Shown one piece after another: positions 36,145-48,393 of a stretch of DNA of 64,000 nt. Origin of the DNA: Tetrahymena thermophila SB210 (lineage: Eukaryota; Ciliophora; Oligohymenophorea; Hymenostomatida; Tetrahymenidae); NCBI RefSeq assembly GCF_000189635.1, contig NW_002476434.1, positions 1,798,001 to 1,862,000 of the forward strand, given 5' to 3'. The translations under genes and the position numbers were made by a program. Each line of letters begins with the position of its first letter. Position 1 is the stretch's first letter. A model generated the notes under the pieces. The model saw only the letters and a program-made list of their open reading frames with translations. It did no database searches and was not told the origin of the DNA.

Positions 36145-37220
36145 TAGAAAGCAAAGAAACAAAAAATTCAATTAAAATAACTTTAATCTTTAGACACATT
36201 ATATTAAAATAAATTTAATTAATTTTAAATATTAAAATTCAAATTTAGTTTATTTATTCTTAATGTAATTTGCATCAAATTATAAATAAATAAATTGTTT
36301 ATTCTTTTTAATTTCAAAATTAATTATTTAATTCAAATTTATTTATGAAAAAATTATTTTAAAAACTCTTTTTTTCTTTTCAATTAACTACTAAAAATTA
36401 TAACACAGAGTTGTTTATAAATAAGAGTGATATATGATTAATAAATATTTTAAATTATTAAAATTTATATTTGAGTTTATTTATTCTTAATGTAATTTGC
36501 ATCAAATTATAAATAAATAAATTATTTATTCTTTTTAATTTCAAAATTAATTATTTAATTCAAATTTATTTATGATAAAATTATTTTAAAAACTCTTTTT
36601 TTCTTTTCAATTAATTACTAAAAATTATATCACAGAGTTGTTTATAAATAAGAATAATATAAGATTAATAAATTTTCTTTTATTCCTAAAGCTTTTACGT
36701 TTGTTTGTTTGTTTGTTTGTTTGTTGAATTTAATAATTTAATAATTTAATAAAATTTATAAAAATTTATTTTAATTTTGAAAAAATTAAGCTTTTAAATT
36801 TAATCTGGCTTTGTTAGCCAAAAAAACTTTTAATTTTGAGAAAAGGAGTAGAGTGGATATTTAGTTACTTCAATTAAGAAGTAAATATGGATTGACTTCT
36901 TTGATAAAATGTAGATAGATATATGATACTGAATCGATGTAATTAAAATAAAGTAAGTAGGAATTAACTATTAGGTTTTGAATGAAATTAAAAATTGTGC
37001 TAAATTGAATTTTCTCATAAAAATAACATAATTAATTATTACTATCTATTTAGGCCATAAAAAATTACAAAAAGTACTACTAAAAGCCTATCTTTTATTC
37101 ACTAATTGATTATATAATTAATTAAATAAATAATAATAAAAGTACTTAGAAAATTGTTTATTTAACTCATCTGCTATAAAATTACAGCAATTTAATACAA
37201 GTGCTTCAAGAACTTTATAA
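36145..37220. other. Intergenic with tandem doublet and TTTG microsatellite
   Basis: Holds a 226-bp tandem doublet (36222-36672) and a (GTTT)n run at about 36698-36724. The remainder, up to the transporter start, is AT-rich without recognised elements. Confidence 0.6.
36222..36672. repeat. Tandem doublet, ~226-bp unit
   Basis: Copies 36222-36447 and 36448-36672 are almost identical, sharing TTTGCATCAAATTATAAATA and CACAGAGTTGTTTATAAATA. High identity suggests a recent duplication. Non-coding. Confidence 0.9.
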
Positions 37221-39365
37221 ATGAATAAAACCGACGATAATCAAGCTCAGAAGACTACTGAATAAGCTAGCTATAAATTAAATTAGGTGGTTCCAATCTT
37301 AGGCCCTATTTAGAGTTTAAGCGAAAATTTAGATGATCAATAAAATTAATTTGCTAATACTAATTTGTAGCAGATCAACAAAGCACCTACTTCGAACCCA
37401 CCAACTATTTTTCAATAGCAATCTGCTTCAAATAGAAGTGATTTTCAATCTTAGCAAGATGGCGAAGTTGATAAAACGTAAAAAGAGTTAGAAGCACTCA
37501 CAAATCATAAATATTCTTTGAGTCCTTGGCGCTTTGTTTAATTGTTTCTTTATATAGTAAGTGATCTATCTAATTCACTGAGTATTTACACCTTCTAAAC
37601 AATAGGCGCCCAAGTAGCTAAAATTTATGATTTAGACCCATTTTTAGTTTCTCTTAATCTTTCATTTTATTCTCTTCTTTATCCTTTTGTATCTCTTCTA
37701 GCAAATTACATTATTGATTAAAGAGGAGCTGCTTTTTCTGTTAAGATAGGTGTTATTCTTACTACTATAGGGTTTTCTCTCAGATTATTGATTAAATTTA
37801 ATTGGGGTTACGTCTTATTAAGCTGTATCTTTTGTGGTATGGGAGGTCCTTTGATATTCAATGCTAAGTGCAGATTTTAATCTAACTGGTTTCATGCAGG
37901 AGATTTACCTCAAATTACCACTATATCCACTATAGTAACTAGTTGCAATGGCATTATAGGTGTTTTGTTACCTGGATTTTATTTCACTGGATATGATTAC
38001 AAGACTGATCACTCTGAAAATTATTAAGACGGTAAAGATCTGATGATGAATCTTTTAATAATTGAACTAATAATTGTTCTAGTCTGTGCAGGATTAAGCT
38101 TGCTTTTCTTAAGAAGTAAGCCAGCTAAACCACCTAGTTTTGTTTCTACAATACAAAGAGAAAACTACAAAGAAGCAATCAAAGGTAAATTCTTTTTAAA
38201 TTAATTTTTTTTTTTTTAATTTGTTTTTGTTTGTTTTCAAAATTATTTTTAATAAACTTTTTGTTGTTTTTGTTGAACTAACGCTTAGATTTTATTAGCG
38301 AAGTTAATTGATTATTTTTAAATTTAAAAATTTTTAATTTTCATCTTAAAAAAATCTAATTTTTCTGATAAATAAATATGTGCTTACAACAAACATACAA
38401 GCTCCATTTTAATTTAAAAATGATTATAAAAAAATATTATTTATTTATTTTGAAGGTTATATTGATAATGTTTAATAAATAAAATAGGTTTGATAAAAAA
38501 TAGAGCATATTTAAAGCTGAATGTAGCTTCTATGCTTTTTGTAGGAAATACATCAGCACTAGCTGCACTCTTTTCATTTGCAATTCAACCCTGGGGCTTT
38601 AACTAAACGGATACAAGTTATTGTGCTGCTGGTATGGTTGTGACTGGTATAATAGGTTCTGTCATTAATGCTCCTTTGCTAAGAAAATACAAGAAATTTA
38701 AAATGACAACAATAATTTTAGCTATTGTTATGTTAGTTAATGTAGCAATAATAATAGGCATTTTGAACTTAGAGAGCAGGATCATTTTGGTTTTATTTGT
38801 TTCTCTTTTTGGAGGTGGCTACTAACCCCTAGTAAGCACCACATATGAATATGCATGTGAAGTTGCTTTCCCAATAGGAGAAGGTAGTGCATAAGGATTT
38901 TTACTTGGAACATCTTCTATATTTGGATTCGTTTGTATAACAGTTTTTGGTGCTATAGTACAAGGGTAAAATAAATCATAAACCTATATCATGTTGGGCT
39001 ATTTGATTGCTTGTTTGATAATTGGAATACTTCTTATTTTTACTTCGAAATTCAAGCTAAATAGGTTTAATACAGAATTAAAAAACTTAAAAGACTAAAA
39101 TAACGAAAACAACAATTTAAAGACTCCTGGGTTATTTGAAACACCTGAAAAGAAAAATACAGCAAATGAAAACTTCAATCAAGAAAATGTAGAGGAACAT
39201 AATTCTGGTTTCAAAGCAATCATAGAACATTAAATATTAATGACTACACCAGATTAGGGTTCAGGAACTAGCAGCAACATTCCTTTAAATGCACCTTTAT
39301 AATAAGATAGCAACAATATAACTAACTAACTTTCTCATAAATAATCTTAATCGATAAGCAATTGA
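37221..39365 (+). CDS. Major-facilitator transporter, FLVCR/MFSD7-like, 613 aa
   Basis: Exons 37221-38184 and 38488-39365 with a 303-nt phase-1 intron (ATCAAAG|GTAAAT ... AAAATAG|GTTTG). A polar N-terminal tail of about 90 residues precedes SPWRFVQLFLYIVSDLSNSL, which matches the FLVCR-type first helix. The first loop carries IIDQRGAAFSVKIG, the counterpart of the MFS DRxG signature. Roughly twelve hydrophobic segments follow, including WGYVLLSCIFCGMGGPLIFN, a phenylalanine- and glycine-rich FVSLFGGGYQ, and GEGSAQGFLLGTSSIFGF. A C-terminal polar tail of about 100 residues ends SQSISN*. Human relatives move haem, choline or ethanolamine; the substrate here cannot be told from sequence. It is expected in the plasma or vacuolar membrane. 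Confidence 0.85.
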
Positions 39366-40016
39366 ATAAAAAGTGCAATATCAATCAATCAATCAATAAT
39401 TTTCTTTTAAAATTAAAAAAAATAAAATTAGCTTTAAATAAATAAATTCTCTATAAATTAATTAATTAATAAAGTAAATGAATGACTCATTAATTCTTTT
39501 TTGATGTAAATATTTATCAATTTTATATTCTAATTTTAATCATAACAAATTAATTTTATATATTTATCTATAAATTAATTCATGCATAAAATATATTCTG
39601 TAAAATTTCAAAAATACATAATTCGTAAATAGGATTAATTTAAAAATCCATTTTATTAAAAAAAAAAAATTTTTTAATATTTACATGCACAAAAAATGAT
39701 AGATTGTGATAAACTATATTTTATGAAAAATTAATGATAGAAAGATCATATATAAATATGATATACTTTTTGGCTTAGATTTATGCTGAGTTGTTATTGG
39801 GAATATTTTAAGAATTTTATTAAAATATTTATAATTAAAAATATTTATTTTTGCTTAATTATTCCAAATATTACTGTCCAAAAAATAAATCAGTAAGAGC
39901 CAATCTGAAGAATTTATCAACACTAACTAATTTATAAAAAAGCACTTTTTTTATATCAAGCTATTAATTTTTATTCTTTAATTCTTTAAAAAATAAATAG
40001 TTCAAATGGTATGGCA
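39366..40016. other. Intergenic between convergent genes
   Basis: About 650 AT-rich bases holding the 3' ends of the transporter and the kinase gene. Tetranucleotide-like (AATC)n near 39375. Nothing else recognised. Confidence 0.55.
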
Positions 40017-41461
40017 TCAAATAAATTTTTTCATACTTTGCAATTTTTTATTGAAATTTTTATTTAAGAGTATAACTTAGCTTTCATAATATTGGGATAG
40101 TTATTTCTAATTGAGCTCATTATACAATAAACTTAGATAAGCAAATATTTTGACATCGTTTTTAGTATATTTAATACATTTTTAATAAAACTGCATTGCT
40201 TGTTCGTATTTCTATGAGGATCTGTAAAGACTTGCTATTAAATAGTAAGCTAAATAGTTGTTATTAAAATTTCCTAAGTTAATTATATTTTAGCATTAAA
40301 TTAGCGATTTATTTATTTCCTAAGGATTTAAAAAATAATTCAGATTTTTACAAGTCTTTGTAATAGTTCAGGTAAATCTCTCCTAATTTAATTAGATTCA
40401 CAGCGTTTTGAGGATATTCTAGTAAGCTTTTAATACAATCATTTTCTATTTATAAAACATTTTCATAATCAAATTCAATTTGTTTGTATCTTTCTATATA
40501 ATCTATTTCACCTTATTTTATGTTTTCTATTTGCTGATTACTTTTAGAATTTAATTTTGATTTTATTAAAAAAATATAAAATAGAATTTTACCTGAGAAT
40601 TAGATTCTGATAAATAAATTATCTGATGATTGGAATACTTGGTCTTTTATCCTTATCTTCATTAAGAATAAATTAGATTAATTTATTACATTCATCATCA
40701 ACTTTAGGAGCTGTATTAACTTTCCTAGTTATCAGATAAGATTAAGAAAAGTCTATACCTCCAATCATCTAAAGGCGCACTCCAATCGCCCAAATGTCCC
40801 CTTTTTATGAATAAAGTAATTCATTTTTACTATTTAATATCTCTGGAGGATAATAAAATGCTGCTCCCTTGAGACATTTTGTAAGTAGCATTTGTTCTTC
40901 TATTTCTGGCTTAAATTTTTTAGCTAAACCAAAATCACAAAGCTTCAGTGTACCATCTTAACATATTAGAATGTTGCCTAAAGAAAGATCTCTAAGTACG
41001 TAGTTTAGATTATGGATATATTCTACTCCATCTAAAAGTTAGTTTGCAAAATGTATGAACTGCTTCTAAGGTATAAAAGTGCCTTGCTAAGATTCAACCC
41101 ACTTTTGAAGAGAACTATCACACTGTTCCATCTCAATAAAATGATAATTTTTTATTTAATAATCCTCGTACACCTTTACTACATTTTTGTGCTTTATTTC
41201 TCTAAGAATTTTAGCCTCATCTTGACAACTTTGAAGTTTTTCATTATCTATTATTTAAAGATGTGGATCAATTACTATTTGAGCTTTAATGGCATATTTT
41301 TTAATTTTATTTGCATCTTGTCGATCTTCCACAAATATGCATTTTCCAAATGAACCACTTCCTGCATTCAAATTTGTTATAACATAATTTTTCTTTTCCT
41401 CACATAATATTTTTGCTATATTCTATACAATTTATAATTATTTGTCTTCAAACTAACTCAT
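40017..41461 (-). CDS. Protein kinase with TPR-like C-terminal region (apparent frame shift)
   Basis: Exon 1 40593-41461, 52-nt intron 40541-40592, exon 2 40017-40540. The kinase domain covers residues about 25-290: GSGSFGKC glycine loop, YAIKAQ lysine, EAKIL helix-C Glu, catalytic loop YVLRDLSLGNIL, DFGLAKKF, a PPE in place of APE, and GDIWAIGVRLQMI. HRD is changed to LRD and the usual Lys of HRDLKxxN to Ser; the catalytic Asp and DFG are kept, so activity is possible. After the intron two TPR-like helical pairs appear (LIKLGEIYLNYYKDLQKSEL; AYYLIASLYRSSQKYEQAMQ), but they lie in different frames. Either one surplus base exists near 40330-40335 or about 125 nt is spliced out. With the shift ignored, the second frame ends at TGA 40017-40019 (SMKKFI*). 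Confidence 0.75.
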
Positions 41462-42030
41462 TTTGTTATTGAATCAATTGAGATAATTAATACTTTTTGT
41501 TAGATATATATATTTGATTAAATTAAATATACTGATGAGTAATTTTAAATTAATATTGTACAGTTATTCCTAATAGTTAGAATATTAATTAAATTATCTA
41601 GATCAACAAAAATAAGCATCCTTTTAAATCAATAAGATCAATTACATTAAAACTATTTTTTTGTTCATATTTATAATCACAACTTGATATTCTATGATAT
41701 CAAAAATTTATTTAAATTAGTATTATACAAATATTGGTTAAATATTTAAAGGTAAAGATATGAACTAGATAGATTTGCAAGTTGATGGATTTTTTGGTCT
41801 GACTTGATTTTCGATTTTTAAAATTTTATTCAAAATATTTTTTTAATCTAAATTTATTGAATTTTTTATAAGGAAACTATAATTAATGTTTAATTTAATA
41901 TTTTCATTGTAATTAATTAATTAATTATTTAATTTTAAAATTTTAAAAAAAGTTTCAAAATAGTTAGTTACTAAAATAAAATTTGAATTTAATGTAAGCA
42001 TATATTATAAATTTAATATAAATTTATTTA
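41462..42030. other. Intergenic, left edge of OYE duplication
   Basis: Upstream of the kinase and 3' of the first Old Yellow Enzyme copy. From about 41810 onwards it is similar to the DNA left of the second copy (45185-45358). No gene seen. Confidence 0.55.
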
Positions 42031-43214
42031 TCATACAGCTTGTTAACTGTTTTCCTAACTAAATGCAGGATAATCAGTGTATCCTCTAGCTCCACCTGTG
42101 TAGAAAGTATTATGATCAGCATTCAAATTGAGGGGATAGTTGTTTTAAATTCTAACTGGGAGGTCTGGGTTGCAAATACCTAAGTAGCCAAATGCAACAG
42201 CATCTAAAGTACCTTACTAGACTAATTTAGTTCCTTCATCTACAGAAATACCTGTGTTTCCTACAAATGGTGTCTTCTTTAATAGAGGTCTCAATGTTTC
42301 ATAAAAGTTTGGTATCTAATAATCAGGGAGTTATCTACCAGGTTTTTCTTTTTTAGGATCAACTGGACCATGTCTTTTTACTTCAACAAATTGAAGACCT
42401 TTCTTGTCAAGTTAAGGCAAGAGATAAGATAAAAGTTACAAAGGGTTAGAGTCATACATATCACTAAATCTATCTGTTGGAGAAACTCTCACACTAACAT
42501 TTTCAGCACTGAAACCATCTATAAGTCTATCAACAGCTTCAAGTAGGAATCTACTTCTGTTTTCAACACTGCCACCATATTCATCTTTTCTTTGATTAGT
42601 TCCATCTCTAAGGAATTAATCGACAAGATAACCATTAGCACCATGTAGCTGGACACCATCAAAACCTGCTTATTTTGCTAATATAGCTGAATTTTGGAAT
42701 TCCTCTAATATTTATTAGATCTAAGATTTAGTCAATTCCTTAGGTGTTTCATAAGGTTTTTAAGTCAAAAAATCTATTCCATTAATGGCTATTGGGGAGG
42801 GAGCTACAGAATCAGCACCTAAAATGGCTTTATTTCCAGAACGACCTACATGATAAAGCTAAATAGAAATCTTGCCACCACTTTAATGAACTTTCTCTAC
42901 AACCCTCTTCCAAGCCTCAAGGTGTTTACCATTAAAGAGAGCACCATTTCCTTTTGATTAAATTGATAAGATAAGGTTTTATTTATTCAAAAAAAAATAT
43001 ATTTAGAATTACCTGGATATGTGTTTGCATAAGGATTGATGAAACTTGCTTCTGTAACAATAAGTCCAAAAGATGATCTTTAACTGAAATATTCTGCCAT
43101 AATATCAGTAGGAGTACCATCTAATTCACCTCTCATTCTAGTCATTGGAGCAAGGATGAATCTATTTTTGAGATTTAACTTTCCTAAAGTTATTGGAGTT
43201 AGCAAATTCTTCAT
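42031..43214 (-). CDS. Old Yellow Enzyme (NADPH:flavin oxidoreductase), copy 1, 373 aa
   Basis: FMN-dependent ene-reductase of the OYE/12-oxophytodienoate reductase family, reducing activated C=C bonds with NAD(P)H. Exons 43013-43214 and 42031-42950 with a 62-nt phase-1 intron. Begins MKNLLTPITLGKLNLKNRF; RFILAPMTRMRG carries the FMN-contacting Pro-Met-Thr-Arg. The substrate His/Asn pair and proton-donor Tyr are in LHGANGYLVDQFLRDGTNQR, followed by DEYGGSVENRSRF. Phosphate-binding region GNTGISVDEG then AFGYLGICNPDLP. Ends QENSQQAV*. All expected catalytic residues are visible and the length matches the family. No targeting signal, so cytosolic. The cDNA-like GC content is higher than its surroundings. 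Confidence 0.95.
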
Positions 43215-45358
43215 TTCTTAATAATGGGAATTTATTTATTTTTTAGGATATTTAGTTTAATTTTATCTTTTGCTATTAAATTTTATATTTCTTAAAATGA
43301 AATAGTTTGGTTATTATTTAATAATACTCTAACATTATTTCTGGAATTATTCTTTTGACTTTTGATTAAAACTAAAATAGATTCCTTATTAAATTACCAC
43401 ACAAATTATTTTGTCTTAACAAAAAATGAATATAATATTAAACTAATGATTACTAATTTGAAGATTTTAAGTCATCATATAATTATTATTGATAAGAAAC
43501 TTTCTACAAAAAAATTAAAATGTAACAAAATACCAAATTTAAGTACCATTTTTTTAAATAATGATAAGAATTTAATTGTTTATGAATATTTGTCAGTAAA
43601 ATGTCAACTTCATAAAATACAATAAAATAATATTGTAAATATTTTTGATTGAATAGCAAGTCGCTTGCTAAAAACTTTTGTTTTTAAACAAATAATTACA
43701 ATAATGTTAAATAAATCTCCTTTCATTTCCTTAATTAAAAAATACAAAATAGAAAACCACAAACATAAAAATTTGACCATCACTATTTCTATCGTTTTTA
43801 TTTGGTTAATTAGAAAATTAGCAAAGTTTACACTTTTTTAAGCAAATGATACATTTTGCATCAATAAACATCATAAAATTAGAAGTTAAGCTAATTAACT
43901 TACTTAAATAGAAAAAAACTAGAAATTTGCTAAGAAATTGTTTTTAGTTGATTTACAGATTTAAAATAATAGCATTTTAAATGCTTGCTTTATCAAAAAT
44001 ATATTTCAATAACTTATTTTTCCTATTTTAAAACTTAAAATTTCTAAAATGCTTAATATAAAAATACATTTTTTGTTAAAGGCAAGATTAATTATATGTA
44101 AGCAATAATATTTAGTTTGTTATTTTACCAAATTTATAAAAATATATTCAATTAAGATTTAATGGAAGGCTAAATGAATTTATTTGGTTGACTTTTAAAT
44201 AAATAGTAAATAAAATGGTTGAATATTATAAGTAAATCTATTTTTATACAATTTAAATTTATGAGATATTATATAGTAGGTCATTAGGCTTGATACCTCT
44301 TTTAAACTTTTGAGAAGTAAATATGCTCAGTTTATTTATTATACATATTATTATAGCTAGTGAAGTATTAAAATATGTATAAGTGTATGCAAGAATCTTC
44401 AATTTAATATAGATATTAGTAAAAATTAAAAAATATATTCAAAAAATTTGACTTTAAGTTTATAAAATTTTAAATTTTTTAATTGTTATTTTTAATGATA
44501 TCTCACTATTAATAGACGATTAAGTATCTTAAAGCATCTTCTTTTAATTATTTAATAACCTAAATTGTATTATGCAAGCTTTAGTAGAGTCTTATAATGA
44601 ATTCTGTAAGTGTATTAATCCATTTATTTTTCCCCCTACAAATCATCTGTGTCTTCAAAGACTGCTCCTCTTAATTAGTATTTACATTATATATTGCCAA
44701 TTATATTTATATCAAAGTTTTTGAAGGCCATATAATTCTTATAATTTTATATCTTTCAAACTGTTCATTCAAAATATTTAATCATACTAAAATCAATGTC
44801 AATATTCTTTGAAAATTAATTAATAAATTAATATCAATCAGAGTCTAATAACTCTTCAACATGTTCTAAATTATCTGGTAATATTTCTTTGGTTAACCAT
44901 TTTTATAAGATCATTGTGATAAAAGTAATACTATTTATAGAGAATAAAAATAAGTAATAATTTAAAAAATATAATGTAAAATTAACTGTAACATTTGCTT
45001 TATATATTCATTCAAATTTAAAAAAATTAAATATTCTATAAAGAATATAATTAAGATGAGGAACAAAAAATTTTAGTCAGTAACTTTATTCAGGAATAGG
45101 TATATTTAATTAATTTTGAGATAATAAAATTAAAAAAAAACTTTCAAAAATAAAAAATTAAATTATTTATAAAATACTAAATTTTTTTCAAAATATTTTT
45201 TGTTTAGAAATTTCATTCAATTTTGTTTATGTAAACTAATAAGTTTATTTGAATATTTTCATTACAATTAATTTTAAAATTTAAAACAAAGTATCAAAAT
45301 AGTTAGTTACTAATATGAAATTTAAATTTAATGCAATCATATATTATAAATTTATCTA
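43215..45358. other. Spacer between OYE copies
   Basis: The first 1.1 kb belongs to duplicated unit 1; about 44330-45185 is unique AT-rich DNA. An 87-codon ORF at 43362-43625 is not preserved in the matching position of unit 2 and is not accepted as a gene. Confidence 0.55.
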
Positions 45359-46542
45359 TCATACAGCTTGTTATCTATTTTCCTAACTAAATGCAGGATA
45401 ATCAGTGTATCCTCTAGCTCCACCTGTGTAGAAAGTAGTGGGGTCAGCATTCAAATTGAGGGGATAGTTGTTTTAAATTCTAACTGGGAGGTCTGGGTTG
45501 CAAATACCTAAGTAGCCAAATGCAACAGCATCTAAAGTACCTTACTAGACTAATTTAGTTCCTTCATCTACAGAAATACCTGTGTTTCCTACAAATGGTG
45601 TCTTCTTTAATAGAGGTCTCAATGTTTCATAAAAGTTTGGTATCTAATAATCAGGGAGTTATCTACCAGGTTTTTCTTTTTTAGGATCAACTGGACCATG
45701 TCTTTTTACTTCAACAAATTGAAGACCTTTCTTGTCAAGTTAAGGCAAGAGATAAGATAAAAGTTATAAAGGGTTAGAGTCATACATATCACTAAATCTA
45801 TCTGTTGGAGAAACTCTCACACTAACATTTTCAGCACTGAAACCATCAATAAGTCTATCAACAGCTTCAAGTAGGAATCTACTTCTGTTTTCAACACTTC
45901 CACCATATTCATCTTTTCTTTGATTAGTTCCATCTCTAAGGAATTAATCGACAAGATACCCGTTAGCACCATGTAGCTGGACACCATCAAAACCTGCTTA
46001 TTTTGCTAATACAGCTGAATTGTGGAATTCCTCTAATATTTATTAGATCTAAGATTTAGTCAATTCCTTAGGTGTTTCATAAGGTTTTTAAGTCAAAAAA
46101 TCTATTCCATTAATGGCTATTGGGGAGGGAGCTACAGAATCAGCACCTAAAATGGCTTTATTTCCAGAACGACCTACATGATAAAGCTAAATAGAAATCT
46201 TGCCACCACTTTAATGAACTTTCTCTACAACCCTCTTCCATGCCTCAAGGTGTTTACCGTTAAAGAGAGCACCATTTCCTTTTGATTAAATTGGTAAAAT
46301 AAGATTTTATTTATTTAAATAAATATATATATAGAATTACCTGGATAAGTGTTTGCATAAGGATTGATAAAACTTGCTTCTGTAACAATAAGTCCAAAAG
46401 ATGATCTTTAACTGAAATATTCTGCCATAATATCAGTAGGAGTACCATCTAATTCACCTCTCATTCTAGTCATTGGAGCAAGGATGAATCTATTTTTAAG
46501 ATTTAATTTTCCTAAAGTTATTGGAGTTAACAAATTCTTCAT
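45359..46542 (-). CDS. Old Yellow Enzyme (NADPH:flavin oxidoreductase), copy 2, 373 aa
   Basis: Exons 46341-46542 and 45359-46278 with a 62-nt intron at the same site and phase as copy 1. The protein is nearly identical to copy 1; visible differences include QENRQQAV* at the end (Ser to Arg) and FYTGGARGY preceded by a DPTT instead of DHNT segment. The catalytic HGANGYL motif and FMN contacts are unchanged, so it is probably active with the same substrates. Many base changes are silent, while introns and flanks have diverged more, which points to purifying selection or gene conversion on the coding part. Confidence 0.95.
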
Positions 46543-48393
46543 TTCTAAATAATGCTTTATTTATTTTTTGGATATATAGTTTTATTTTATTTTTTGCTAT
46601 TAAATTTTATATTGATTCAAATTAAATATTTCGGATATTATTAAATTATCCTCAAACATTATTTCTGGAATTATTCTTTTTGATTTTTGATTAAATCTAA
46701 AATAGATTCCCTATTAAATTACCACACAAAATATTGTTTTTATAAAAATTAATTTGATTAAACCAAGGATTACTAATCTGAAGATTGTAAGTCTTCATTT
46801 AATTATTAATGATAAGAAATTTTCTACAAAAAATTAAATGTAACAAAGTACCAAATTTAAGTACCATTTTTTTTAAGTAATGATAAGAATTTAATTGTCT
46901 TTGAATCTTTATCAGTAAAATGTCTTCTTCATAAAATACAATAAAATAATATTGTAAATGTTTTTGATTGAATAGCAAGTATCTTGGTAAAACTTTTGTT
47001 TTTAAACAAATTATTACAATAATCTTAAATAAATCTCCTTTCATTTCCTTAATTAAAAAACACAACGAATTAATTTCCATTAAAATAGAAAAACGCAAGC
47101 ATCAAGATTTGATAATCGCTATTGCTAGCGTTTTTATCTGATTAATTTGCAAATTAGCAAGGCTTAATCTTTTTTTATTAGCAAATAATACACTTTGCAT
47201 CAATAAAAATCAAAAATTAGAAGTTAAGCTAAGTAATTTATTAAAATAGAAAAATATCGGATGTTTGCTAAGAAATTGCTTTCATTTGATTTACAGATTT
47301 AAAATAATAGTATTTAAAATACTCATAATATCAAATTTATATTTGAATAATTTATTTTTACTTATTTTAAAACTTAAAATTTCTAAAATGCGCCAGATTA
47401 ATATATGTAATAATATTTTAGATTGTTATTTTACCAAAATAATAAAAATATATTAAATTATGATTTAGTAGAAGGTGAGTTACATAAATTTGGTCGATTT
47501 TAAAATAAATAGTAAAATGGTTGAATTTTATAAGTAAATCTATTTAAATACATTTTAAATTTATGAAATAATACAGTGTAGGTCATTAGGCTTGATACCC
47601 CTTTTAAACTTTTTGAGAGGCAAATATATTCAGTCTCATATATCTAAAATATTGACAATTTTAGAGCAGGGGTCTCAAGTCTAATGACACACTCTGTAGT
47701 TTGCTAAAATTTAAAAACGTCTTTATATAAATAGTTTTTAAAAAAATTAAATTTATTTATGAATGCAATTTATTATTATTATTATTATTATCTGCTTTAT
47801 AATCTCTGGAATTAAATCAAATAAATTTAATTTGTTAAAATAAATTTTGGAAAGATATTCACAATATTTTTAAATCAAATTAATTGATTTGAGCTTCTTT
47901 CTATTTGCTTTTATATTTTTATTATTCTTCTTCTATCTCAAAATTATATTTATTATTCTTCTATCTCAAAATTAAAAGTATTTATTATTCATCATTCTAA
48001 AATATAAGATATATATTTAGCACTTTACAATATTAAAAATAAAGCATTGATATTGGATTTTTTGAGCCAATCACATCTAAAAAGAATTGTTTTTATTAGC
48101 AACATCCTAAAAAACTGATCTTATTTTAAGTCTGAATTTTAAATTATAAAATAATGTATAAGATTCATAATATATATAAGGAAAATTATTTAAAAATTAT
48201 AATAATTAAGATGGAGGTTTAAATAAAAAAGAGAGATGCATTTGTGGGATATAATCTATTAATATTTAATTATAAAAAAATTAATTTAAAAAAGAGAAAT
48301 AGTTTGATTTTTAATTACGAATGTATTTGATATTAGCTAAGTTAATAAAAAATATTAAATAAATATTTTAGGGATATCAGAATAATTAAAGAA
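46543..48393. other. Intergenic, right part of duplication and RBR upstream region
   Basis: 46543-47635 is the 5' flank of duplicated unit 2. A trinucleotide (ATT)n run lies near 47772-47790. A 5' reading ATG at 48211 followed by a possible intron does not match the phase of the next exon, so 48394 is preferred as the start of the RBR gene and this stretch may be 5' leader. Confidence 0.5.

Larger units (their letters stand above)
41810..47635. repeat. Segmental tandem duplication, two ~2.5-kb units spaced ~3.3 kb
   Basis: Unit 1 is about 41810-44330, unit 2 about 45185-47635. Each includes one OYE gene with its 3' flank and about 1.1 kb of 5' flank, ending in a shared GGTCATTAGGCTTGATAC(C)-containing segment (about 44280 and 47580). 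Coding exons are almost identical, while flanks have accumulated many substitutions and indels. Stop codons are 3328 bp apart. The 44330-45185 stretch between units is unique. Confidence 0.88.

Noticed and set aside
43362..43625. 87-codon plus-strand ORF 5' of OYE copy 1
   Set aside because: The matching position of the duplicated unit (about 46680-46960) does not keep the frame, so it is not under selection.
46799..47098. 99-codon minus-strand ORF 5' of OYE copy 2
   Set aside because: It is the opposite strand of the same flank and is not preserved in unit 1.
48211..48393. Upstream ATG at 48211 as the RBR start
   Set aside because: Its only GT...AG joining to the next exon gives a frame with an early TGA; ATG 48394 opens the long frame directly.
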